From contig NZ_BCYR01000001.1 of NCBI RefSeq assembly GCF_001598295.1, positions 558,001 through 622,000 on the forward strand: a stretch of 64,000 nucleotides of DNA, written 5' to 3'. Origin of the DNA: Klebsiella ornithinolytica NBRC 105727 = ATCC 31898 (lineage in GTDB: Bacteria > Pseudomonadota > Gammaproteobacteria > Enterobacterales > Enterobacteriaceae). The position numbers were made by a program, and so were the translations under genes. Below are positions 28,029 through 36,452 of the stretch, one piece after another. The notes below the pieces were generated by a model. That model searched no databases. It was not told the DNA's origin and was given only the letters and a program-made list of their open reading frames with translations. Each line of letters opens with the position of its first letter. The stretch's first letter is position 1.

Positions 28029-29342
28029 ATGACAAAGATAAAAAAAACCACACCGCTGGCCCTGGCGTTGCTGTTCGCGCTTTGCCCTACCGTCAGCATG
28101 GCGCAGGCCCCGTCACCGCAGGCCTGCGGCGGAGTCATGCTGGATGTCTGCCCGACACCTTTTGATCCCGTTCTGCCTGCAACAAAAGATATGCTCAACT
28201 GGGATCGGTCCGCCCGGGTTATCGGTTTTCGCAACGACTACCGTAACTATGCCGGCGATATCTTCCATCACGGTAACGCCACGCCGCTGTTGCCGTCAGA
28301 TAAGCCGCTGACCGACGTCAGCTATACGGTAAACGGCCAGACATGGAACCTGCAGGATTACCTGAAGCGCCAGAACGTCACCGGTTTTCTGGTACTCAAA
28401 GAGGGTAAGATTGCCTACAAATATCTCGGCGCAGGCAATACCGACACCACGCTGTGGACCTCCCGCTCGGTAGGTAAAGCGGTGGTCTCCACCCTGGTCG
28501 GTATAGCGATTCAGCAAGGTAAAATCCATTCGCTTAATGATCGGATCACCGATTACGAGCCCGACCTGAAAGGCAGCGCCTGGGACGATGTCACCCTTAA
28601 ACAGCTGATTCAGCACACCTCCGGCGTCGAGTGGAATGAAGATTACACCAACCCGCAATCCCATTTCGCCCGCCTGACTCAGTGTGAAGCCCATCCAGGC
28701 GCCTACACGTGCGTGCGCAAGATCGTGGCCTCCCTGAAGCGCACGCATCCCGCCGGCGAGCAGTGGTCCTACTCGTCAGGGGGCGCCTGGCTATTGGGTG
28801 ATGTTCTGGAGCGGGCCACCGGAATGCCGCTTGCCGCATGGCTGGAGCAGGCCCTGTGGCAACCCGCCGGAATGGCGCATGACGGCGTCTGGCACGCTTA
28901 TCAGCAGGGCAAGCATGACGTCGGGGCGCACGGCTTTAACGCCACGCTGGAAGACTGGGGTCGTTTCGGCGAGTTTGTCGCCCGGGATGGACGTCTGGCC
29001 GATGGCCAACGGCTGGTGCCTGAAGGCTGGTTTGACCAATCCTCCGCCTGGACCCAGGCGCAGAAATCAGTCTCCCCGGCACACCCGGAGGGCATTTACG
29101 GCTATCAATGGTGGAATAACGCGATTCCGGCCAACGCACAGCATGTCGACCCCAGCGCCCGCCAGGGCCTGAAAGGTTCGCTGTGGGCGCTGGGTATCTA
29201 CGGCCAGGTGATTATGGTCAACCGCGCGGAACATCTGGTGATCGTACAGTGGTCAACCTGGCCGCAGGCCGAACCTTCGTTTAACGCCCAACCGCTGGAA
29301 GCCGCGCTGATGTACAGCGCTATCGCCCGCAAACTGCACTAA
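28029..29342 (+). CDS. Periplasmic serine hydrolase, class C beta-lactamase-related family
   Basis: 437 residues with a signal peptide (about 1-27, cut after SMAQA). The fold family (COG1680, AmpC/DD-peptidase-like) is shown by Ser147-Val-Gly-Lys150 as the SxxK nucleophile motif and Tyr248-Ser-Ser as the YxN-like motif; the third motif is unclear, perhaps near GIYGQ close to the C-terminus. Relatives include esterases and 6-aminohexanoate hydrolases, so substrate cannot be assigned and beta-lactam resistance should not be assumed. The ATG at 28029 follows AAGGA at 7 nt and leaves a clean signal peptide; an ATG at 28008 has no ribosome site. Divergent from the LysR gene. Confidence 0.85.
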   Translation: MTKIKKTTPLALALLFALCPTVSMAQAPSPQACGGVMLDVCPTPFDPVLPATKDMLNWDRSARVIGFRNDYRNYAGDIFHHGNATPLLPSDKPLTDVSYTVNGQTWNLQDYLKRQNVTGFLVLKEGKIAYKYLGAGNTDTTLWTSRSVGKAVVSTLVGIAIQQGKIHSLNDRITDYEPDLKGSAWDDVTLKQLIQHTSGVEWNEDYTNPQSHFARLTQCEAHPGAYTCVRKIVASLKRTHPAGEQWSYSSGGAWLLGDVLERATGMPLAAWLEQALWQPAGMAHDGVWHAYQQGKHDVGAHGFNATLEDWGRFGEFVARDGRLADGQRLVPEGWFDQSSAWTQAQKSVSPAHPEGIYGYQWWNNAIPANAQHVDPSARQGLKGSLWALGIYGQVIMVNRAEHLVIVQWSTWPQAEPSFNAQPLEAALMYSAIARKLH

Positions 29343-29959
29343 GGGTTATCGCGCCTTGTTTCATCCGGGGCAAGGCGCGACGAAATCGTGAGAGCCAGGT
29401 GTTGCAGTAGCATAATGGTTTTGGCATCCACAATTTCCCCCTCGCGTATCGCTTGTAACGCCCGGGCCAGTGGCCACTCCAGCACTTCGATATCCTCCCC
29501 TTCCGCCGCCAGCCCGCCGCCTTCGCCGCGGCGATCGTCCGCCGAATATTCGGCAATGAAAAAATAGAGCTTTTCGGTGACCGACCCCGGACTCATGTAG
29601 GCGGTAAAAACCGGTTCAATGCCGGTGACGCGGAAGCCGGTCTCTTCTTCCGCCTCGGCGATAATGCGCTCTTCCGGCGACGCATTATCCAGCAGCCCGG
29701 CAGCCGCCTCGATCAAAAAACCATCATGACCATTAATCCACACCGGAAAACGAAACTGGCGTATAAGTACAACGGTTTGCTTTACCCGGTTATAGAGCAG
29801 AATCACCGCGCCGTTGCCGCGATCGTAGGCCTCACGGCTCTGTTCCTGCCAACGGCCATCCCGGCGCAGCAATTCAAAAGTGTATTTTTTTAACGTATAC
29901 CAGTTGTCGGACAGCAGCGTTTCACGCACGTGGCGAACGCGGGAGGTATCCCTGGACAT
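29339..29959 (-). CDS. Nudix hydrolase of the NudK (GDP-mannose pyrophosphatase) type
   Basis: 206 residues. It aligns by eye with E. coli NudK through YDRGNGAVILLYN, VVLIRQFR, the Nudix box region beginning GLLDNASPEE and ending EEETGF, and MSPGSVTEKLYFFIAEY. NudK splits GDP-mannose and related sugar nucleotides to the sugar phosphate and NMP. The box keeps the catalytic Glu-Glu pair, but the residue before the first core Glu is Ala where NudK has Lys. Start at 29959, which follows GGAG; a longer frame adds 36 hydrophobic residues but overlaps the DeoR promoter. Stop overlaps the convergent hydrolase stop by 4 bp. Divergent from a DeoR gene. Confidence 0.8.
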   Translation of the reverse strand: MSRDTSRVRHVRETLLSDNWYTLKKYTFELLRRDGRWQEQSREAYDRGNGAVILLYNRVKQTVVLIRQFRFPVWINGHDGFLIEAAAGLLDNASPEERIIAEAEEETGFRVTGIEPVFTAYMSPGSVTEKLYFFIAEYSADDRRGEGGGLAAEGEDIEVLEWPLARALQAIREGEIVDAKTIMLLQHLALTISSRLAPDETRRDNP

Positions 29960-30040
29960 ATTTTTCTCCTGATGAGATGACAGCGGCCACGATAACATGC
30001 AAAATAACGCACAAACAAGATAAAACATGAAGGAAGGAAT

Positions 30041-30805
30041 ATGTTTGCCAGCCAACGAAAACAGCAAATACTGCAGATTCTCGCCGTCGAAAAACAGGTG
30101 ATGTCCGGCGAGCTTAGCCAGCGGTTTAACGTCTCTGAAGACTCTATCCGCCGGGATTTACGCGAGCTGGCGGGGGAAGGCAAGCTGCAGCGGGTCCACG
30201 GCGGCGCGCTGCCGGTTTCGGCGGCCATCGCGCCGATCGAAACAAGAAAAAACGTGCAAATCGCTTCAAAGCAGGTCATTGCCCGCCGGGCGGCGGCGCT
30301 GATCCAGCCGGGGCAGGTGGTGATTATCGATGGCGGGACCACGACAGAAGAAATGGTCCGCTGTCTGCCGGCTGATTTGGCCTGTACCGTCGTGACCCAC
30401 AGCCCAGGTATTGCCGTCGCGCTGGTGGAGCGACCGTTGATTGAGGTCATTCTGATCGGCGGGCGGCTGTTTAAACATTCGGTGGTCACCGTCGGCGCCA
30501 GCGCGCTGGAAGGTATTGCGCGGATCAATGCCGATCTGTTTTTTATGGGCGTTACCGGGGTGCATGACCGCGCGGGTTTCACTACCGGCGATTATGAAGA
30601 GGCGGCTATCAAGCGGGCACTCGCCGCGCGGGCAGCGGAAACCATTGTGATGGCGTCGCAGGAAAAACTGAACTCGGCATCGGCGTTTGCCATCGGCGAG
30701 CTAAGCCTTGCCAGTACCCTGATTATCGATGGTTTGCTGGATGAGGCCCTGCAGGCGAAGCTGACTCAGCACGGGATCGAGACGATCCGCGCCGACGCTG
30801 AGTAA
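30041..30805 (+). CDS. DeoR-family transcriptional regulator
   Basis: 254 residues. The N-terminal HTH carries the family signature around RFNVSEDSIRRDLRELAGEGKLQRVHGGA (27-55). The C-terminal DeoRC sugar-phosphate sensor domain has VIIDGGTTTEEM (92-103) and a later VTGVH segment. Such proteins usually repress sugar or nucleoside genes and respond to phosphorylated sugars. It starts 81 bp from the divergent NudK-like gene, whose substrate class would suit a sugar-phosphate sensor. The ATG follows AAGGAAGG. The regulated target is inferred only. Confidence 0.88.
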   Translation: MFASQRKQQILQILAVEKQVMSGELSQRFNVSEDSIRRDLRELAGEGKLQRVHGGALPVSAAIAPIETRKNVQIASKQVIARRAAALIQPGQVVIIDGGTTTEEMVRCLPADLACTVVTHSPGIAVALVERPLIEVILIGGRLFKHSVVTVGASALEGIARINADLFFMGVTGVHDRAGFTTGDYEEAAIKRALAARAAETIVMASQEKLNSASAFAIGELSLASTLIIDGLLDEALQAKLTQHGIETIRADAE

Positions 30806-30817
30806 CAACGCCGCGGG

Positions 30818-30849
30818 CCGCCAGCCCCGGCCTTCACCGGGGCTGGCGG
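30818..30849. terminator. GC-rich hairpin between DeoR gene and yejK
   Basis: Perfect 13-bp arms at 30818-30830 and 30837-30849 around CCTTCA. No T-run follows on either strand, so it may act as an mRNA-stabilising or weak bidirectional stop between the convergent genes. Confidence 0.5.
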
Positions 30850-30853
30850 AGAA

Positions 30854-31861
30854 TCAGCTACCGCCGGAAGTCCGACGCTGCAGCTGATCGCGCAGGTTAG
30901 GCGGCGTGCCTTTGATGGTCAGCGTATCCGTTGCCGGATCCCAGAAGACCCGCTCGCCCAGCAGCATGGCATCAAAGTTGATCGTTAACCCGCCGCCGCT
31001 GCCGGCAAACTTGGTCAACTGACGCAGCGTGCTGCGATCCGCCGGGAAGCTCTCTTCCAGCTCATACCCCTGTTCAGCGGTAAATTGCTGGAAGCTCTTC
31101 TCGCTGACGCCGGCCAGCTCTTTGGATAAAGATTCCAGTTCAATCTCTTCTCCCGCCTGCAGCTGCTCGTTGCAATAAGCATATACCTGCTGACGAACGT
31201 TCTGCCGTTCGGACTTATCGAGCTGAGCATCGGAGGCGAAATCATCGACCGCCTGGAGCAGGCCGCGGTTCTGCGCTTTGGCATTCAGCCCTTCGCTGGC
31301 GCCGAGGAAGTCCATAAAGAAATCGGCCACTTTACGCCCGACCCGGCCTTTGAGGAAGGTCAGGTAGCGGGTCGACTCCGGATTGGTTTCCCATTCAGTT
31401 AAGTCAATGCGCGCCACAATATCGGCATGATTGATATCCAGATAGTGGGTTGAGCTGATATCCAGATCTTCATTAACGCGCATACTGCTCAGGTTGTTCA
31501 GCACCGCCACCAGCAGATACTCAACCGCCAGATAACGATACTGACAGAACAGAACGATACCGCCTTCTGCGAAAGGATATTTCGCCAGTTCATCACGCAG
31601 ACGGCCGGTTGCCGCCCGGCTGAACGGGAGAAATTCTTCTTCGCCCTGGCGCTGCAGGCGAAGGGCCTGCGCCAGCTCGCTCTCTTCGTTAAACAGACCG
31701 TAGGCCTTGTTTTTAGCGCTGTAGACACGATGCAGCTCGGCCATCATTTCCACGACCGTCGCATTCGGCTCCAGTAAGGAATCGCGCAGCACCAGTTCGA
31801 GGTTTTGTTCATCACGTTTAATTAACTGATGCAGGGCAATCTGGTCGATATCCAGACTCAT
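30854..31861 (-). CDS. yejK: Nucleoid-associated protein YejK (NdpA)
   Basis: 335 residues of the NA37/YejK family, an abundant cytoplasmic protein that associates with the nucleoid and binds double-stranded DNA; it also interacts with topoisomerase IV. The family start [13 protein letters not shown] and C-terminal region [25 protein letters not shown] are recognisable. Divergent from yejL-yejM, as in E. coli. A GGAG ribosome site precedes the ATG. Confidence 0.95.
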   Translation of the reverse strand: MSLDIDQIALHQLIKRDEQNLELVLRDSLLEPNATVVEMMAELHRVYSAKNKAYGLFNEESELAQALRLQRQGEEEFLPFSRAATGRLRDELAKYPFAEGGIVLFCQYRYLAVEYLLVAVLNNLSSMRVNEDLDISSTHYLDINHADIVARIDLTEWETNPESTRYLTFLKGRVGRKVADFFMDFLGASEGLNAKAQNRGLLQAVDDFASDAQLDKSERQNVRQQVYAYCNEQLQAGEEIELESLSKELAGVSEKSFQQFTAEQGYELEESFPADRSTLRQLTKFAGSGGGLTINFDAMLLGERVFWDPATDTLTIKGTPPNLRDQLQRRTSGGS

Positions 31862-32050
31862 GTTAAACTCTCCTTTTAGACCGGCCGGTATTCAACCACC
31901 GCCGGGACGGCGACGCAACCGCCGCGTGACTCTTCGACGACCAGAGACTCGCGATCGTGCGCGCTTTTGCGCCGTGGCGAAAAAATGCGGAAAAAAAGCT
32001 GCTGCTACGGTAATATGTTGCCCTTTCACGAACAAACAGATTTTGAGTTT

Positions 32051-32278
32051 ATGCCGCAATTATCCCGCTATAGTGATGAACACGTCGAACAGCTGCTTAG
32101 CGAGCTGACCAACGTGCTGGAAACACACAAAGCCCCCGTTGACCTTTCACTGATGGTGCTAGGCAATATGGTGACTAACCTGATCAATAGTAGCGTCGCG
32201 CCGGCGCAGCGTCAGGCTATCGCCCGTTCTTTTGCCCAGGCTCTGCAGTCTTCAATCAACGACGATCCGGCGCACTAA
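32051..32278 (+). CDS. yejL: YejL family protein (UPF0352)
   Basis: 75-residue cytoplasmic helical protein of unknown function. The ATG at 32051 gives the E. coli length and N-terminus ([16 protein letters not shown]); longer in-frame starts back to 31967 add unconserved sequence. It precedes yejM by 19 bp and is probably cotranscribed with it. The 5' region from 31862 is the divergent promoter space shared with yejK. Confidence 0.93.
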   Translation: MPQLSRYSDEHVEQLLSELTNVLETHKAPVDLSLMVLGNMVTNLINSSVAPAQRQAIARSFAQALQSSINDDPAH

Positions 32279-32297
32279 GGATAACCAACAACTGTAT

Positions 32298-34058
32298 ATG
32301 GTGACTCTTCGTCAGCCCTACCGAGAAAAAATCTCCCAGATGGTCAGCTGGGGGCACTGGTTCGCCCTGTTCAACATGTTGTTGGCCATGGTGCTCGGCA
32401 GCCGCTATCTTTTTGTCGCCGACTGGCCCACGACTCTGGGCGGACGTATTTTCTCGTATGTCAGCCTCGTGGGTCACTTCAGTTTTCTGGTATTTACCAG
32501 CTATGTCCTGATTCTCTTCCCGCTGACCTTTATCGTCGTATCGCAGCGATTGATGCGCTTCCTGTCGGTCATTCTGGCGACCGCGGGCATGACGCTCCTG
32601 CTGATCGATAGCGAAGTCTTTACCCGTTTCCACCTGCATCTTAACCCTATTGTCTGGGAACTGGTCATCAACCCTGACCAGAATGAGATGGCGCGCGACT
32701 GGCAGCTGATGTTTATCAGCGTGCCGATTATCTTCCTGCTGGAAATGCTGTTTGCGACCTGGAGCTGGCAGAAGCTGCGTAGCCTGACGCGTCGCCGCCA
32801 CTACGCCCGGCCTGTCGCCTGGTTTTTCTTTCTCTCTTTTATCAGCAGCCACCTGATTTATATCTGGGCGGATGCGAATTTTTATCGCCCGATCACCATG
32901 CAACGGGCGAATCTGCCGCTCTCCTATCCGATGACGGCCCGCCGTTTCCTTGAGAAACATGGCCTGCTCGACGCCCAGGATTACCAGCGTCGTCTGGTAG
33001 AACAGGGGGCGCCGGAAGCCGTCTCCGTTGAGTATCCGCTGAGCACCCTGCGCTATCGCGATCTGGGGGCTGGCTACAACGTTCTGCTCATTACCGTCGA
33101 TAACCTGAACTATTCGCGGTTTGAGAAAAATATGCCGGAACTGGCCCGTTTCGCGCAAGAGAACGTCAACTTTACCCAGCATATGAGCTCCGGCAATACC
33201 ACCGATAGCGGGATGTTTGGCCTGTTCTACGGGATTTCGCCGGGCTATATGGATGGCGTCCTGTCAGCCCGCATCCCGGCCGCGTTGATTACGGCCTTTA
33301 ACCAGCAGGGATATCAGCTGGGGCTGTTCTCCTCCGATGGTTTCAGCAGTCCGCTCTATCGCCAGGCGCTGCTGTCCGATTTCTCGCTGCCAAATGAGAA
33401 AACGCAAAGCGATGAGCAAACGGCGGACCAGTGGATTGGCTGGCTCAATCGCTATGCGCAGGATGAAAACCGCTGGTTCTCATGGATTTCGCTGAATGGC
33501 ACCACGCTGGATAACAGTCAGCAGCAAAACTTCGCGCGTCGCTACAGCCGTGCGGCGGGAGATGTTGATAACCAAATCAGCCGGGTACTGAGCGCCCTGA
33601 GCGATGCCGGAAAACTGGATAATACGGTGGTGATTATTACCGCCGCGCACGGTATGCCGTTGAATCCGCAGCGCGGAAAGTTTGACTGGTCCCGGGAGCA
33701 GCTGCAGGTTCCGCTGGTTATTCACTGGCCAGGGATTCCGGCGCAGAACATCGCGACGCTGACCAGCAACAAAGATGTGATGACGACGCTGATGCAGCGC
33801 CTGCTGCACGTCTCCACGCCTGCCAACGAATATTCACAGGGTGAAGACCTGTTCAGCCCCGCGCGTCGTAGGGCCTGGGTGACGGCGGCCAACGGCGATA
33901 CGCTGGCGGTCACGTCGCCAGAGGTGACCGTGGTGCTGAACCACAACGGTACCTACAGCACCTGGAACAGCGACGGCAAAAAAATTGATAACCGCAAACC
34001 TCAGCTCAGCCTGCTGCTGCAGATCCTGACTGACGAAAAACGCTTTATCGCTAACTGA
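32298..34058 (+). CDS. yejM: Inner-membrane LPS regulator YejM (LapC/PbgA)
   Basis: 586 residues: five N-terminal membrane spans (to about 190), a linker, and a periplasmic domain with the alkaline phosphatase/sulfatase fold. YejM binds lipid A and acts through LapB to control FtsH degradation of LpxC, so it sets LPS synthesis; it is essential in E. coli. The ATG at 32298 gives the E. coli length; an in-frame start at 32232 overlaps yejL. The globular domain segment NVLLITVDNLNYSRF has Asn where E. coli has Gly. Two hairpins and tRNA-Pro follow. Confidence 0.96.
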   Translation: MVTLRQPYREKISQMVSWGHWFALFNMLLAMVLGSRYLFVADWPTTLGGRIFSYVSLVGHFSFLVFTSYVLILFPLTFIVVSQRLMRFLSVILATAGMTLLLIDSEVFTRFHLHLNPIVWELVINPDQNEMARDWQLMFISVPIIFLLEMLFATWSWQKLRSLTRRRHYARPVAWFFFLSFISSHLIYIWADANFYRPITMQRANLPLSYPMTARRFLEKHGLLDAQDYQRRLVEQGAPEAVSVEYPLSTLRYRDLGAGYNVLLITVDNLNYSRFEKNMPELARFAQENVNFTQHMSSGNTTDSGMFGLFYGISPGYMDGVLSARIPAALITAFNQQGYQLGLFSSDGFSSPLYRQALLSDFSLPNEKTQSDEQTADQWIGWLNRYAQDENRWFSWISLNGTTLDNSQQQNFARRYSRAAGDVDNQISRVLSALSDAGKLDNTVVIITAAHGMPLNPQRGKFDWSREQLQVPLVIHWPGIPAQNIATLTSNKDVMTTLMQRLLHVSTPANEYSQGEDLFSPARRRAWVTAANGDTLAVTSPEVTVVLNHNGTYSTWNSDGKKIDNRKPQLSLLLQILTDEKRFIAN

Positions 34059-34114
34059 TTGATTAATTATGAATCAATCAGCCGTTCCCCGGCTTGCATT
34101 CGGTCGGGGAACGG
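34055..34114 (+). repeat. Two tandem hairpins after yejM
   Basis: Hairpin 1 has arms CTGATTGATT (34055-34064) and AATCAATCAG (34072-34081) and starts within the yejM stop codon region. Hairpin 2 has arms CCGTTCCCCG (34082-34091) and CGGGGAACGG (34105-34114). No T-run follows, so they are more likely to protect or pause the transcript than to end it fully. The second overlaps the tRNA promoter. Confidence 0.7.
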
Positions 34115-34121
34115 GTAATAT
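34094..34121 (+). promoter_or_regulatory. Promoter of tRNA-Pro
   Basis: TTGCAT (34094-34099) and TAATAT (34116-34121) with a 16-bp spacer, about 14 bp before the mature tRNA. The pyrimidine-rich discriminator TGTCCTCC is of the kind often seen in stringently controlled tRNA promoters. Confidence 0.65.
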
Positions 34122-34135
34122 TGTCCTCCATACGT

Positions 34136-34212
34136 CGGCACGTAGCGCAGCCTGGTAGCGCACCGTCATGGGGTGTCGGGGGTCGGAGGTTCAAATCCTC
34201 TCGTGCCGACCA
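34136..34212 (+). tRNA. proL: tRNA-Pro (anticodon GGG)
   Basis: 77 nt including the encoded CCA. Acceptor arms CGGCACG and CGTGCCG pair fully, the T arm contains GGTTCAAATCC, and the anticodon GGG is at 34170-34172, reading CCC and CCU. Same position after yejM as E. coli proL. A terminator follows about 45 bp downstream. Confidence 0.97.
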
Positions 34213-34257
34213 AATCATTCACCGGTAAGTTATCTTAACAACCGGTAACCCCTTAAG

Positions 34258-34290
34258 AACCCGCATCCTCTCTGAGCCTGCGGGTTTTTT
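34258..34290 (+). terminator. proL terminator
   Basis: AACCCGCA (34258-34265) pairs with TGCGGGTT (34279-34286), followed by more T residues to 34290. Confidence 0.85.
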
Positions 34291-34444
34291 AATGCCCGAA
34301 TCACCCCGCCGACACGGTCGCGGTCCGCGGTCGAATCCATCCCCGTTTCCGCACTGCTGATGAAGAAACTCCGACCTTACTGATTGTAAATCGAAGAATA
34401 GCTTCTATTATTCGTCGTACTTGCCTGACACCGGAACAATTAAT

Positions 34445-35554
34445 ATGAGAGTTAATGGACTTACGAAGGGATTTTTTATCCTGATTTTGCTGATGGTCAG
34501 CCTCGCCTTTTTTAATGTTCTTTCCCCCTATTATTCAGCCATACTGTGGGCCGCGATTCTGTCGGTCATCTTCAACCCGGTGAAGAACAAGTTGCGTACT
34601 CGCCTCGGTGAGCGCAATGGCCTGGCCTCGTTGTTGACCGTCGTGATTATCTGCCTGATTGTTTTCACGCCGCTGGCGATCATCATTTCATCGCTGGCGA
34701 TTGAGCTCAACCTGGTTTACACCCAGCTTCAGCATAACGACACCCAGTTTCCTGTGGTGGTAGCCAATCTGTTTGCCCATCTGCCTGAGTGGGCCAGAAG
34801 CTTTCTCTCCGAACATAACCTTGACAGCGCAGAGCAGATTCAGAAACAGCTCTCTGACGCCGCTCTGAAAGGCGGGCAATATCTGGCCGGCAGCGCGTTC
34901 CTGATTGGTAAAGGGACTTTCGGCTTTACCGTTAGCTTCGGCATCATGCTGTATCTGCTGTTTTTCCTGCTCAAAGATGGCCCCTATCTGGTCATGCTCA
35001 TCCTTGAGTCCCTGCCGCTGTCTAACTACGTTAAGCAGCATCTGTTTGCTAAATTTGCCGCCGTATCACGGGCAACCGTAAAAGGTACCGCCGCCGTCGC
35101 CCTCGCCCAGGGGATACTTGGCGGCATCGCGTTTTCTATCGCCGGCCTCGACGGCAGCATTTTGTGGGGCGCCATCATGGCGTTTCTGTCGCTGATTCCG
35201 GCGATCGGTTCCGCCATAGTCTGGGTACCGGCTGCCATCTTCCTGTTTGCCACCGATCAGCTATGGCAAGGGGCGTTTATCGTCGGCTTCTTCGTGATTG
35301 TGATAGGCCTGGTGGATAATATTCTGCGCCCGCTGCTGGTGGGCAAAGATACCAAAATGCCGGACTATCTGATTTTGATTGCCACCCTCGGCGGCATGGA
35401 GATTTATGGGATTAATGGCTTTGTCATCGGGCCGCTGATCGCCGCCCTGTTTATTGCCTGCTGGAATCTGCTATCGGGGCGCGAGCACGCGGGCAACACC
35501 GACGAAATCGATGAAGAGTTCATCGAGGAAGGAAAAGTCAGTCGCGATGAGTAG
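34445..35554 (+). CDS. AI-2E family transporter (PerM/TqsA/YdiK type)
   Basis: 369 residues with about eight membrane spans. A periplasmic-type insertion (about 75-135) follows the first spans, and the family core is recognisable in LFFLLKDGPYLV, GGIAFSIAGLDGSILWG, SLIPAIGSAIVWVPAA and DNILRPLLVGKDTKMPD. Some members export autoinducer-2; most have unknown substrates, and some are Na+/H+ antiporters. The ATG at 34445 follows GGAAC; an in-frame TTG at 34421 adds eight unconserved residues. It occupies the slot where E. coli carries narP-ccm-nap. The acidic C-terminal tail (DEIDEEFIEE) is cytoplasmic. Confidence 0.85.
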   Translation: MRVNGLTKGFFILILLMVSLAFFNVLSPYYSAILWAAILSVIFNPVKNKLRTRLGERNGLASLLTVVIICLIVFTPLAIIISSLAIELNLVYTQLQHNDTQFPVVVANLFAHLPEWARSFLSEHNLDSAEQIQKQLSDAALKGGQYLAGSAFLIGKGTFGFTVSFGIMLYLLFFLLKDGPYLVMLILESLPLSNYVKQHLFAKFAAVSRATVKGTAAVALAQGILGGIAFSIAGLDGSILWGAIMAFLSLIPAIGSAIVWVPAAIFLFATDQLWQGAFIVGFFVIVIGLVDNILRPLLVGKDTKMPDYLILIATLGGMEIYGINGFVIGPLIAALFIACWNLLSGREHAGNTDEIDEEFIEEGKVSRDE

Positions 35555-35908
35555 GCATCGGGGGGAGCATTTCGCTTCCCCCGTCTCCCCTTCTGTTACT
35601 GTTATAGCGCCCCTTATTCGCGGGTATTGGCCGGTCGGACTGGAATCATCGCACCTGAAAACGTCTTCGCTTGCTGATGATTATTAACGCCGGGTTGCCG
35701 GTTGCCGTTGGCGGCAATATCCCGTCAGGGATACCCAAAGAACCTTTCGCTCAGAGAGTCAATGTGGGTAGTGAATACTTGCAAACCAGCCAATAAAGCC
35801 AGTCAATCAGACCACAATATATGAAAATAATGGTAAATTATTCTTACCATTACGCAAAAGAGTGCTAGTCTTTTGCCGTTAAAGATCGATAACAAAGGAT
35901 GATGAATC
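35555..35908. other. Gene-free region upstream of eco
   Basis: 354 bp. No reading frame with a ribosome site was seen. It contains short repeats of GGTTGCCG (35690-35720) and, close to eco, an inverted repeat at 35829-35851. The eco promoter should lie between 35820 and 35880. Confidence 0.5.
35829..35851. promoter_or_regulatory. Inverted repeat upstream of eco
   Basis: AATGGTAA (35829-35836) and TTACCATT (35844-35851), perfect 8-bp arms around 7 bp, about 58 bp before the eco ATG. It is placed like an operator over the promoter; the regulator is unknown. Confidence 0.5.
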
Positions 35909-36400
35909 GTGAAGAAAATCTCTACGCTTGCTGTTTCTCTGCTGGCCGTTGCCTGTGTTTCCACCAGCGCGCTGGCCGCTGGACAGCCTCTGGAAAAGGT
36001 CGCCCCCTATCCGAAGGCGGAAAAAGGCATGAAGCGTCAGGTGATTCAGCTGCCGCAGCAGCAGGACGAATCCGCATTTAAAGTCGAGCTGATGATCGGC
36101 CAGACCCTTGAGGTTGACTGCAACCGCCATCGCCTCGGCGGTCAACTGGAAAGCAAAACGCTGGAAGGCTGGGGTTACGATTACTACGTTTTTGATAAAG
36201 TGACCGGACCGGTTTCAACCATGATGGCCTGCCCGGACGGCAAAAAAGAGCGTAAATTTGTGCTGGCAGGCTTGGGTGATGATGCCATGCTGCGCTACAA
36301 CAGCAAGCTGCCCATCGTGGTCTACACCCCAGATAACGTCGAAGTGAAATACCGAATCTGGAAAGCAGACGAAACCATCGGCAATGCCGTTGTACGCTAA
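35909..36400 (+). CDS. eco: Ecotin, periplasmic serine protease inhibitor
   Basis: 163-residue precursor with a signal peptide (about 1-24, ending STSALAA). The mature protein is a dimeric inhibitor of trypsin-fold proteases, including host elastase and factor Xa; the reactive loop lies at [10 protein letters not shown] with the P1 Met. Two cysteines flank the reactive region (in VDCNRH and MACPD), forming the known disulfide. It is convergent with mqo across a perfect hairpin, as in E. coli. Confidence 0.96.
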   Translation: MKKISTLAVSLLAVACVSTSALAAGQPLEKVAPYPKAEKGMKRQVIQLPQQQDESAFKVELMIGQTLEVDCNRHRLGGQLESKTLEGWGYDYYVFDKVTGPVSTMMACPDGKKERKFVLAGLGDDAMLRYNSKLPIVVYTPDNVEVKYRIWKADETIGNAVVR

Positions 36401-36422
36401 CGCGAAGCGATAAACAGTCACT

Positions 36423-36446
36423 ATCCGGCGGCATCAGCCGCCGGAT
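36423..36446. terminator. Hairpin between eco and mqo
   Basis: Perfect 10-bp arms ATCCGGCGGC and GCCGCCGGAT around ATCA. No clear T-run follows, so it is either a weak bidirectional terminator or an REP-like palindromic unit. Confidence 0.6.
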
Positions 36447-36452
36447 GTCGTT

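Noticed and set aside
29960..30067. N-terminal membrane extension of the NudK-like protein
   Set aside because: The extra 36 codons overlap the DeoR start and its ribosome site; the ATG at 29959 has its own GGAG.
34136..34444. Genomic-island attachment site at tRNA-Pro
   Set aside because: No direct repeat of the tRNA 3' end and no integrase was seen downstream.
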